Source: CAYMWF01 sp964394085 [NCBI: uncultured Gemmatimonadota bacterium]
GTDB taxonomy: Bacteria > GCA-2686955 > CAYMWF01
NCBI GenBank assembly: GCA_964394085.1
Contig: CAYMWF010000124.1
Coordinates: 1 to 12,586 of the forward strand
DNA length: 12,586 nucleotides
Direction: 5' to 3'
The notes under the pieces are model-generated. The model did not search any database. It was not told where the DNA came from and saw only the letters and a program-made list of their open reading frames with translations. The position numbers and the translations under genes were made by a program. Positions 1-6,572 of this stretch are shown one piece after another. Numbering within the stretch: position 1 is the first letter of the stretch; each line of letters starts with the position of its first letter.

Positions 1-28
1 TGACAGGTTCCCTCCGGACTTAACTCAA

Positions 29-71
29 CCCGGCTTGGCCGGCACGGGAAATCAGAAAAAAAGAAGCCGGG
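29..71. repeat. imperfect inverted repeat in the downstream flank
   Basis: CCCGGCTT (29-36) is matched by AAGCCGGG (64-71) across a 27-nt A-rich loop. It lies beyond the last gene of the minus-strand operon. The loop is long and no T-tract follows, so a function as terminator is doubtful. Nothing else coding is seen in 1-188. Confidence 0.3.
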
Positions 72-135
72 CAACAGGGGTTTGACTCGCAGGTGAGCCC
101 CCTGCTGGGGCGAAAGCTCCACTGGGATCATAAAG

Positions 136-154
136 CCACCGGCTCAGCCGGCGG
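136..154. terminator. hairpin after the lipoprotein gene, possible terminator
   Basis: A GC-rich hairpin (7-bp stem with one G-T pair, CCACCGG/CCGGCGG, 5-nt loop) lies about 35 bases past the stop codon of the minus-strand lipoprotein gene. On the minus strand it is followed only by a weak CTTTATGAT run; on the plus strand it is followed by TCGTTTTCTT, which is a better U-tract. It may end transcription from either side or both. Position after the last operon gene supports the call; the weak minus-strand T-tract argues against it. Confidence 0.35.
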
Positions 155-188
155 TCGTTTTCTTCAGCAGGAGTTGTTTCGGAACAGC

Positions 189-794
189 TCAGTAGGAACC
201 GCGGATCAGACCCCAGTCGCCCGTACCGGTAGCTTCCGTCCGCTCGTCCCGCCAGGCGGCGATGCTCCAGAGCCCGAGGCCGTCCTCGACCAGGTGGAAA
301 GCTGCAAGCCCCTTTGCGGCGTTGGTCGAGTCGGGAGCCCAGTCGTTACCCGGAATGACGAGCACGTAGTCGCGGTAAAGGTCGGTTTCGCCGACGGGCC
401 CGGGCTCATCGGCAAGGCCGGGATCATCAGGCATTTCAAGGGTCAGAGTGATATCCTGGGTGAGTAGAATCTGGTCGGCGAAGGCGATCTCTCTATCATA
501 GTCCCAACCCTCCAATAATTCAATTAACCAGTCGCCGTCCAGGGGATCCGGGGTGAAGCTGAAGTTCGCTTCATCCAGGAGATCGGCGTACAGGGATGAA
601 CTCCCGTATACCCAGCAGTTTTGCAGGTTGTCCGACAGTATCTGGGGTGAAGACGGCTCCTGCCACCACCACGGCGTCTCACCGTCGGGAGGGTCGCCTT
701 CCCTGGGTTGAAGAAAGAGCGTGCATCCGCAGAGGAAAACAGCCGCGGCCGCAAGCAGAAGCATCAATAATAGAAGACGCGGAATAAGTTTCAT
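189..794 (-). CDS. small secreted lipoprotein, NTF2-like domain likely
   Basis: A 201-residue protein of unknown role. It begins with a textbook lipoprotein signal: MKLIPR, a Leu/Ala hydrophobic core, then LCGC with Cys24 as the lipidated residue (the Cys at -2 is unusual). The mature part starts with an acidic, Pro-rich linker. It then shows a pattern I associate with small NTF2-like lipoproteins: an N-terminal 'NLQNCWVYGSSSLYADLLD' helix region, a mid 'ITLTLEM' strand, and a closing 'GLWSIAAWRDE...WGLIRGSY'. Start choice is uncertain: this ATG has no visible Shine-Dalgarno, whereas a GTG at 902 in the same frame follows AGAGGA and would add 36 mostly charged residues before the signal. It is the last gene of the pheS-pheT-permease run, 170 bases after the permease (62 if the GTG is used). 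No enzyme residues are recognised; the family call is by eye and moderate. Confidence 0.7.
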   Translation of the reverse strand: MKLIPRLLLLMLLLAAAAVFLCGCTLFLQPREGDPPDGETPWWWQEPSSPQILSDNLQNCWVYGSSSLYADLLDEANFSFTPDPLDGDWLIELLEGWDYDREIAFADQILLTQDITLTLEMPDDPGLADEPGPVGETDLYRDYVLVIPGNDWAPDSTNAAKGLAAFHLVEDGLGLWSIAAWRDERTEATGTGDWGLIRGSY

Positions 795-939
795 TAGAAA
801 ACGCAGAGACAGGAGCGGCTCCCGGTGCGATGTTTCCGGCGGTGAAAGCGCTTCGCTCCGGGGAGGTTTTTGTTTCTTCAGTCGCTGCAACGTTTGTCTC
901 ACGGTTCCTCTGGGCAGTCGATTGTGTTACCCGGTGACG

Positions 940-953
940 GGAACGGTCGTTCC
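940..953. other. short perfect palindrome after the permease gene
   Basis: GGAACG-GT-CGTTCC sits 12 bases past the permease stop codon in the gap before the lipoprotein gene. It could fold as a small hairpin in the transcript or be a protein-binding palindrome. No T-tract follows, so it does not look like a simple terminator, and the operon probably reads through it. Confidence 0.3.
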
Positions 954-964
954 TGGCTGCCGTT

Positions 965-2347
965 TTACATCAGGAAGATGTATCTCAGGATAAAAAGCGC
1001 CGCACTCGTGTGAACCAGCCAGTGAACCCGGCCGCCTTCGCCTTTTACCAGCTTGAGAATCGAATAAGCGATGAATCCGAAGGCGATTCCTTCGGTGATC
1101 GAGAATGTGAGCGGCATCAGTATCATGGCAAGGTAGGCGGGAACGGCCTCGCTGATGTCGTCCCAGGCGATCTTTCTGATGCCGGCCATCATGAAAGCGC
1201 CCACGATGATCAGGGCGGGGGCGAGTACCGGGTAATGGAACATCGTGTGCGTAACGGCCGGGAAATCGGGGCCGAAATAGCAGGTGTATACCCCCGGCAC
1301 GGCCGACGCCACGGTTTGCATGAGGGGCGCGAAGAAGAGGGCGAGCAGGAAAAGCAGCGCCGTGACTATATTCGCGAGGCCCGTTTTGCCCCCCGCGGCG
1401 ATCCCGGCGGAGCTTTCGATGTATGACGTCACCGTGGATGTGCCGAGGACCGCGCCGACCACGGTGCCGCCCGCATCGGAGAGGAGCGCCTGCCTGGCTC
1501 GGGGAAGGCTGCCATCCTTCTTGAGAAAACCCGCCTGGCCGGCAACGCCTATGAGGGTGCCCACGGTGTCGAACAGGTCGAGAAAGAAAAATACGAAAAT
1601 AACGCTGAGCATTCCTCCATGGGCGAAAAGCCCGGAGAAATCGAGTTTGAATGCCGTCGGTGAAACGGATGGCGGGGCTGACACGAACCCGTGGAATTCG
1701 ATTACGCCGGTGGCCAGGGCAGCGATCGCCGTGACGATGATGCCGGCGAGGATGGCGCCCGGAATCCGCAGTACCAGCAGCACCGATATCACGGTGAGGC
1801 CGAGGAAGGTGAGCAGCGCCGGGGCGGAGGAGAGGTCTCCCAGGGTCACGAGCGTGGGGGGCGCCATCCTGACGATACCGCCGTATTCGAGACCGATTAC
1901 CGCGATGAGCAGCCCTATCCCGGCGGCGATTCCGTATTTGAGCGAAGCCGGAACCGCCTTGATCAGGGTTTCTCTCAGACCGACGAACGAGAGCAGCACG
2001 AATGCCACGCCTGAAATCAGGACCGCCGCAAGGGCCTGCTGCCAGGTGAACCCGAGCCCCCCGGCCACTGCGGGAGCGCAAACCACGTAGGCGAAGAAGG
2101 CATTGTGCCCCATGGCAGGTGCCAGGGCTATCGGATACCTGGCCCACAACCCCATGAGCAGGGTGGCAAACGCGGAAGAGATGCATGTGGCCACCAGAAC
2201 GGCGCCCTTGTCCATGCCGGCATCGGCAAGCATGGCCGGCTGGACGAAGATTATATAGCTCATGGTGAGGAACGTAGTTAGGCCGGCGCCGACTTCCCTG
2301 GATACGGTCGTGCCGTTTTCCTTGAGCTTGAAAACTCTTGTGAGCAT
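965..2347 (-). CDS. AzgA-type purine base permease (NCS2 superfamily)
   Basis: An inner-membrane transporter of 460 residues, the usual length, for purine bases such as adenine, guanine or hypoxanthine. Family hallmarks are in order: 'FKLKENGTTVSREVGAGLTT' directly after the start, 'TMSYIIFVQP' in the first membrane helix, 'APAMGHNAFFAY' (residues 76-87), 'FFFLDLFDTVGTLIGV' (about 253-268), and 'GTSTVTSYIESSAGIAAGG' followed by KTGL (303-324). Long hydrophobic stretches fill the rest, consistent with 12-14 helices. The ATG at 2347 was chosen because GGGGAGG lies 6 bases upstream; an in-frame GTG at 2362 would place that Shine-Dalgarno inside the gene. It follows pheT by 16 bases, leaving no room for its own promoter or a purine riboswitch, so it is probably cotranscribed with pheST. 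The exact purine cannot be told from sequence. Confidence 0.9.
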   Translation of the reverse strand: MLTRVFKLKENGTTVSREVGAGLTTFLTMSYIIFVQPAMLADAGMDKGAVLVATCISSAFATLLMGLWARYPIALAPAMGHNAFFAYVVCAPAVAGGLGFTWQQALAAVLISGVAFVLLSFVGLRETLIKAVPASLKYGIAAGIGLLIAVIGLEYGGIVRMAPPTLVTLGDLSSAPALLTFLGLTVISVLLVLRIPGAILAGIIVTAIAALATGVIEFHGFVSAPPSVSPTAFKLDFSGLFAHGGMLSVIFVFFFLDLFDTVGTLIGVAGQAGFLKKDGSLPRARQALLSDAGGTVVGAVLGTSTVTSYIESSAGIAAGGKTGLANIVTALLFLLALFFAPLMQTVASAVPGVYTCYFGPDFPAVTHTMFHYPVLAPALIIVGAFMMAGIRKIAWDDISEAVPAYLAMILMPLTFSITEGIAFGFIAYSILKLVKGEGGRVHWLVHTSAALFILRYIFLM

Positions 2348-2363
2348 AACCAGCCTCCCCACC

Positions 2364-4058
2364 TTAAGTGTCCAGGAGCATTTCCAGGTCTATCTCGAAA
2401 GCCGCGCAGGGTTTGGTTATGCTCCAGTTTTCGAGAACCACAGGCGCGAGCTCCCCGATCACCCCGAGGTTTCCTTTCTCGGAAACGATTTCCGCGGCCC
2501 GGCCTTCCATGAATGACGGATGATTCGAAGGTTCCAACCGGTATTCGATATTGAAGTAATAGAGGAATGTGTCCAGAAAGCCGTGCATCTCCGAGAAGCT
2601 TGCAGTTGTGTGGCTCTGGAGCGCAGCAATCTTGACCGTGGTTCGCGATTTCATCGGTGATTCCGGCTCGTGGATCGCTGCTTCCCCGGCTTCGAAAATC
2701 AGGTGAGGGTAGAGTGCGTGAGATGACTGGCTTTCCACGTCGAGAAGCGATGGGAGAAGCCGGTTTCGCAGTATTGAAATCGTGCTCGATACCGGGTTCG
2801 CGATCTCGATCAGGTCTCCGCGGGGTAGGTTCATCTTTTCGAACATCTCCTCAGGCGCGGAAAGGATCTTGCTCATCATCTCCTGGAAGCCGAGCCCGGC
2901 CATCCGCTGTCTCGCGGTGGTCAAGAGCTCCTGAATCGGAGAGATGCTCCCCACGGTGAAATCTTCGGGCATCACCGGGTCGAAGGAATCGTATCCGAAA
3001 GATATGGCGATATCCTCGATGAAATCGACCGGGTGGATGCAGTCCTTCCTGAAGGAGGGGGGCCGAACGGTCAGTACGGCGTCGTTTCTGCTTTCGACCC
3101 TGAAGCCCATGCCTGTCAGGGCCCGGGCGACTTCATCGGCCGACGGTGAAGTCCCGAGGAGCTTTTCGACCTCGGCTACCTCGATGATGAATTCTTCTCC
3201 CAGTTCCGTGGGGGTTATTATTTCGCGCCCCAGCGGCGTGTCGAAGGGGTATTCCACGAGGATGGGTGTTATTTCGTATCCCCTGTCGTGCAGGTTGCAC
3301 GCGAAGATATTCGCCGCCACCAGCACGTCTTCGAGACCGGGACCGGTGACCTCCACGAAGAAGAGGCAGTCGCCCACCTTTATCTCACCGAGGGTGCTGC
3401 TGTTGATGACGGGCGGAAAGGAGAGAACCTCGCCGCCGGCGTCGCGGAGAAGGGGGAACCGGTCGAAGCCTTCGAGGAGCGACGCGAATTTCTGCCCGGT
3501 GGGATGCTTTTCCAGGATCTCGGACAGGGACATCTCCTCGTCGAAACCGAGGGGCGCGAAACGGGCGGCCGCGGGATCGGCGGCTTCGTATGTGATCGGG
3601 TAGGCGATGCCGCTTCCGTCGTAAACGCCCGTGGCTATGGTTTTCCGCTTCCGGCCGAAATTCTCGGAGAGTTTCTCCTGGGTCTGTATCACCTGGACCA
3701 GGAGCTCTTCTGGAATGGGCGGTCCTTCCGCGACGAATCCCGCAACGTACGGGCGGATGTTTTCGAGGCCCGGGTCGACATGAATTACGCCGGCGGGGAG
3801 GGGTGATTCGGAGGAGAAGAACGGATATTTGGCCGGAGTTCCCGATTCATGGGACTTGATCTGGCGGGAAAGCCCCTCAACGCTCCAGAGGTCGGGACGA
3901 TTCGAGTCGACTATCTCGATACGGAGTTCATCCGTTTCTTCATTGTAGTCCTTGAACTCGCCCTTGGCGGTCAGCACAATCCTGTCGATTTCCTCGACCG
4001 ACAGGCTCCGCCCCATCAATTTTTCGAGGTCTTTTTTCGCGCAGTTGAAAACCGGCAT
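2364..4058 (-). CDS. pheT: phenylalanyl-tRNA synthetase beta subunit, archaeal/eukaryotic type
   Basis: The beta chain of the alpha2-beta2 enzyme that charges tRNA-Phe in the cytoplasm. At 564 residues it matches the archaeal/eukaryotic form; the usual bacterial beta chain is about 800 residues, with an N-terminal tRNA-binding OB domain and a C-terminal anticodon-binding domain, neither of which is present. Visible parts: an N-terminal B1-like region with 'VDSNRPDLWSVEGLSRQI' (about 50-67), the B3/B4 editing-type region in the first half ('ATGVYD', 'FPPVINS'), the B5 domain with 'FRKDCIHPVDFIEDIAISFGYD' split around residues 332-353, then a catalytic-like pseudo-synthetase core ('PVSSTISILRNRLLPSLL', 'GVIGELAP'). 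The ATG has GGAG 8 bases upstream. It follows pheS after 103 bases and is followed at 16 bases by the permease. The family assignment is firm. Confidence 0.95.
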   Translation of the reverse strand: MPVFNCAKKDLEKLMGRSLSVEEIDRIVLTAKGEFKDYNEETDELRIEIVDSNRPDLWSVEGLSRQIKSHESGTPAKYPFFSSESPLPAGVIHVDPGLENIRPYVAGFVAEGPPIPEELLVQVIQTQEKLSENFGRKRKTIATGVYDGSGIAYPITYEAADPAAARFAPLGFDEEMSLSEILEKHPTGQKFASLLEGFDRFPLLRDAGGEVLSFPPVINSSTLGEIKVGDCLFFVEVTGPGLEDVLVAANIFACNLHDRGYEITPILVEYPFDTPLGREIITPTELGEEFIIEVAEVEKLLGTSPSADEVARALTGMGFRVESRNDAVLTVRPPSFRKDCIHPVDFIEDIAISFGYDSFDPVMPEDFTVGSISPIQELLTTARQRMAGLGFQEMMSKILSAPEEMFEKMNLPRGDLIEIANPVSSTISILRNRLLPSLLDVESQSSHALYPHLIFEAGEAAIHEPESPMKSRTTVKIAALQSHTTASFSEMHGFLDTFLYYFNIEYRLEPSNHPSFMEGRAAEIVSEKGNLGVIGELAPVVLENWSITKPCAAFEIDLEMLLDT

Positions 4059-4161
4059 TTCGGCTACTCCATTTATTCGCGGCTTCCCGGCCGGTCATCC
4101 CGGTCGAGCGTTCCGGTTTGTCTCGTGGTCAGTCGTTCCGTCCGTCGAGGGCGGCTTCTCT

Positions 4162-5709
4162 TTATATCCCGAACGGCAGGGTCGTGCGCCGCACCATGTC
4201 CAGGTCGGGTGAAAACAGGTTCCGGATATTGTCTATACCCAGAGCGTTCATGGCCATGCGATCGATACCCAGTCCCCAGGCTATGACGGGCACTTCGATT
4301 CCGAGGGGTCGGCGCACTTCGGGTCTGAATATGCCCGCGCCTCCCAGTTCGACCCATCCGAGGGTCGGATGGTTTACGTGCATCTCCACGGACGGTTCCG
4401 TGAAGGGGAAGTAAGCGGGTGTGAACTTGATCTCCTCGGCCTTCGCCACTTCCACGGCGAAAAGTTTCAGCAACCCGATGAGGGTGCTGAAGTTGATGCC
4501 TTCGCCGAGGACGATCCCTTCCACCTGCATGAAGTCCACAAGGTGCTTCATGCTTACCTGCTCGTACCTGAATACCCGCGCCACGCTGAAATATTTGCCC
4601 GGGATATCAGGCCCTTCCGCCATGGTCCGCGCGGAAACCGCCGTGCCCTGGCTCCTGAGCACCAGGTTCCGGGCCCGTTCGGCATCATACCGGTACCGCC
4701 ATCCGATCGATCCGGTATCGCCTCCGTTTTCGTGCATGCCGCCGACCCGGGTCAGAAACGGCTCTTCCACGGGGTCGCTTTTCGGGGGGTCGGCCACGTA
4801 GTAGACGTCATGGATATCCCTGGCGGAATGGAACTGCGGCATGAACAGCGCGTCCATGTTCCAGAATTCATTCTCGACCAGGGAGCCCCGCATTTCTTTG
4901 AACCCGAGGGATATCAGTTTTTCGCGGGTGCGGTCGAGAAACTCCCCGTATGGATGAAGCCTGCCGGGCAGGCACCTGACCGGTTCGAGGGAGATGTTGT
5001 ATTTCCTGAACCGTTTCCCTTTCCAGGAACCCGACTTCAGCATTTCGGGCGTAAGGGTGGAAATTTCGTCGCCCCTGACCCCCGCCTCAGCCAGCTGCTG
5101 TCTCGCCGCCGCGCCTTCTCCGGTAAGGGAGTAGATCTTTTTCGCCCTTCTATCGACCCGGAAGACACCCTTTCCCTTGCCTCTTTTCCTCTGCATCGAG
5201 GAGGCAAGTTCGGCTTCTTCGGAGGCGAGGTCGCTTTTCCGGAGAGTGCCTTCGGCGGCGAGCCTGGCAAGGAGACGGTCGGCAGCGGCGAATTTGCCGG
5301 CCCCTTCTCCCGGGGCGACGGACAGGATTCCGCCCTCCCCGATCTCCACCGCCCGTTCCTTCTTCAGGGTGCCCACGGCCGGCCCGACTACCTGCTGTTC
5401 GAGGCCGGTCCGGGCGGGGAGATCGGTCACCCTCAAGCCCCCGCCTTCGCGGATGGCGTTCAGAATCTGTGATTCGGGCATCCCTCTGTCGGCGTAAGCG
5501 GCGCCTGTGTCGGTGAGGGAAATCTCCTCCCAGGCGTCTTCCCCCGCGACCTCGACCATTTTCCGGCCCAGGAGCCAGCCCGCCGCGCTTCGCATGTGCT
5601 CCGGCGAAAGTTCCGCTTTTTTTCTGATTTTATCTTCGTGTTCTTCCTGCTCCGGCTCCATCGCCAGGAGCATCTTCGCTTCGAGAGGATGCAGATCCGA
5701 GATATCCAT
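4162..5709 (-). CDS. pheS: phenylalanyl-tRNA synthetase alpha subunit, archaeal/eukaryotic type
   Basis: The catalytic chain of phenylalanyl-tRNA synthetase, 515 residues, as in archaeal forms (usual bacterial alpha chains are about 330-350). The N-terminal ~215 residues look like the winged-helix domains of the archaeal/eukaryotic subunit, starting 'MDISDLHPLEAKMLLAM'. The class II core follows: motif 1 region 'FWNMDALFMPQFHSARD' (about 282-298), motif 2 'VFRYEQVSMKHLVDFMQVEG' (about 379-398), 'FPFTEPSVEMHV' (434-445) and motif 3 'WGLGIDRMAM' (478-487). Two spots differ from the usual signatures: PQFHSAR instead of PQDHPAR, and FMQVEG instead of FHQVEG. The ATG at 5709 is chosen because homologous sequence starts there. 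Its Shine-Dalgarno is weak (GGAAA, 6 bases). The frame stays open to 5874, but that stretch looks like leader. A promoter and a leader hairpin lie just upstream. Confidence 0.95.
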   Translation of the reverse strand: MDISDLHPLEAKMLLAMEPEQEEHEDKIRKKAELSPEHMRSAAGWLLGRKMVEVAGEDAWEEISLTDTGAAYADRGMPESQILNAIREGGGLRVTDLPARTGLEQQVVGPAVGTLKKERAVEIGEGGILSVAPGEGAGKFAAADRLLARLAAEGTLRKSDLASEEAELASSMQRKRGKGKGVFRVDRRAKKIYSLTGEGAAARQQLAEAGVRGDEISTLTPEMLKSGSWKGKRFRKYNISLEPVRCLPGRLHPYGEFLDRTREKLISLGFKEMRGSLVENEFWNMDALFMPQFHSARDIHDVYYVADPPKSDPVEEPFLTRVGGMHENGGDTGSIGWRYRYDAERARNLVLRSQGTAVSARTMAEGPDIPGKYFSVARVFRYEQVSMKHLVDFMQVEGIVLGEGINFSTLIGLLKLFAVEVAKAEEIKFTPAYFPFTEPSVEMHVNHPTLGWVELGGAGIFRPEVRRPLGIEVPVIAWGLGIDRMAMNALGIDNIRNLFSPDLDMVRRTTLPFGI

Positions 5710-5728
5710 AACGGTTTCCAATTTGGTG

Positions 5729-5746
5729 ACCGCGGTCTGCCGCGGC
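5729..5746 (-). promoter_or_regulatory. leader hairpin before pheS
   Basis: CCGCGG-CAGA-CCGCGG on the minus strand forms a strong 6-bp hairpin (7 with a G-U pair) with a 4-base loop, about 20 bases upstream of the pheS start and inside the predicted 5' untranslated leader. No Phe-rich leader peptide, T-box or U-tract is seen next to it, so its role, if any, is unknown. Confidence 0.35.
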
Positions 5747-5778
5747 TCTTCCGGGTGTTCGGCTTCTTGTGACCCGGC

Positions 5779-5808
5779 ATCGTAATGTCGCGGCGTTCGA
5801 AGTGTCAA
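5779..5808 (-). promoter_or_regulatory. sigma70-like promoter of the pheST operon
   Basis: On the minus strand a perfect -35 box TTGACA (5808-5803) is followed after 18 bases by TACGAT (5784-5779), four of six bases of the -10 consensus. Transcription would start near 5772 and give a leader of about 60 bases before the pheS ATG. It is the best promoter candidate in the 486-base gene-free stretch upstream of pheS. Confidence 0.5.
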
Positions 5809-5935
5809 GCCGTTATTCGACTGGCCGACTATGCGCCCGGCTCGAAAATCACCGCCGCACCAACGGCGATACATTCATATGGCGGCCGCTTCGGTGGGGC
5901 TGAATTCGGGGTGTTTCCACTCTCCGGCGGCGACA

Positions 5936-6152
5936 CGATTCTATGGTGTCGTCGAGCCGGCTGGCACGGCAGCCCATACCCGGAGCGACGGCAGTGAAGG
6001 GATTCTGTGGTGTCGTCGAGCCGGCTGGTACGGCAGCCCATACCCGGGGCGACGGCGGCGAAGGGGATCCGCAGTGCCGGTGGTTCAGCTGGCACGGCAG
6101 CCCATACCCGGGGCGACGGCGGCGAAGGGGACCCACGGTGCCGGAACCTTTG
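5936..6152. repeat. 64-bp tandem repeat array (about 3.3 units)
   Basis: Three direct units start at 5961, 6025 and 6089, exactly 64 bases apart, preceded by a partial unit (about 5936-5960). The best conserved part is CTGG(C/T)ACGGCAGCCCATACC followed by CGG and GCGACGGC. Each unit can fold a small hairpin, (G)GCTG...CAGC(C), at its start. The period is not a multiple of three and frames change between units, so the open frames across it are unlikely to be protein. The array fills most of the gene-free stretch 5710-6195, between the 3' end of the HNH gene and the pheS promoter. No tRNA, CRISPR-type spacer or transposase is seen there. Confidence 0.85.
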
Positions 6153-6195
6153 GCCGTTGCTGAAAATCTACCTTATCTATGAATGGCAATTTTAA

Positions 6196-6461
6196 TCATA
6201 ACCGGGAATTTAAGACCTTTCTTTTCGACCTTTGTTCTGCCCGCCGTACGGCCCGGTTGATCATGCCGATTTTCCCCACGTGGAGAAAATCGAAGTCGGG
6301 ATAACGACCCTCAATCCGCAGTCGGCCTTCGTGTAAGTTGGTGTGGCACCGGCTGCACTGAAGTATAAGATTTTCAGGATCGTTGTTTCCTCCGTCGGAT
6401 ACCGGGACTATATGATGAACCTCGAGGAAGGAGGTCCGCATGAAGCACATTTCGTCATCAT
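6196..6461 (-). pseudogene. small HNH endonuclease, frameshifted near its start
   Basis: The long frame (ATG at 6450, 84 residues) holds the HNH core: 'FLEVHHIVPVSDGG', 'DPENLILQCSRCHTNLHEG', with His12-His13, Asn27, Cys32/Cys35, His36 and His40. Family members normally carry a CxxC zinc knuckle just before this core. Here the knuckle is present but in another frame: ATG ATG ACG AAA TGT GCT TCA TGC GG from 6461 reads MMTKCASCG. Adding one G in the GG at 6436-6437 would join them into KCASCGTSFLEVHHI, a canonical HNH start. The gene thus appears to have lost one base, or the assembly has an error there. No Shine-Dalgarno is clear at either ATG. The gene and its 3' flank are AT-richer than the neighbours, which fits a transferred or mobile-type nuclease. 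It diverges from the radical SAM gene. Confidence 0.8.
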
Positions 6462-6470
6462 GTTTTAATG

Positions 6471-6500
6471 TTGGAAAAGTCGGGGGAGAGGAATATTATA
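6471..6500. promoter_or_regulatory. divergent promoter region with -10 boxes on both strands
   Basis: On the plus strand TTGGAA (6471-6476), 17 bases, TATTAT (6494-6499) makes a good sigma70-like promoter for the radical SAM gene, with a start near 6506 and a leader of about 67 bases. On the minus strand the same AT block reads TATAAT (6500-6495), a perfect -10 box, well placed for the HNH gene; no matching -35 is seen on that side. Confidence 0.55.
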
Positions 6501-6560
6501 GGGTTTTCAGGCCCAGGCAGCGGATCTGCCGCCACGATTTCACCGGTTCTGTTTTCCTAT

Positions 6561-6565
6561 AGGAG
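6561..6565 (+). promoter_or_regulatory. ribosome binding site that fixes the radical SAM start
   Basis: AGGAG sits 7 bases before the ATG at 6573. It decides between this start and the in-frame ATG at 6468, which lies upstream of the predicted transcription start and would add 35 unrelated residues. Confidence 0.8.
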
Positions 6566-6572
6566 ATATTCT

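Noticed and set aside
2348-2363. Purine riboswitch before the permease
   Set aside because: Only 16 bases separate the permease start from pheT, too few for an aptamer.
4369-5472. 367-codon plus-strand frame opposite pheS
   Set aside because: Antisense shadow of a well-conserved gene; no recognisable domain.
5829-6195. Several 60-110 codon frames on both strands over the 64-bp repeats
   Set aside because: Repeat period breaks the frame between units, frames are open on both strands because of high GC, and no domain is seen.
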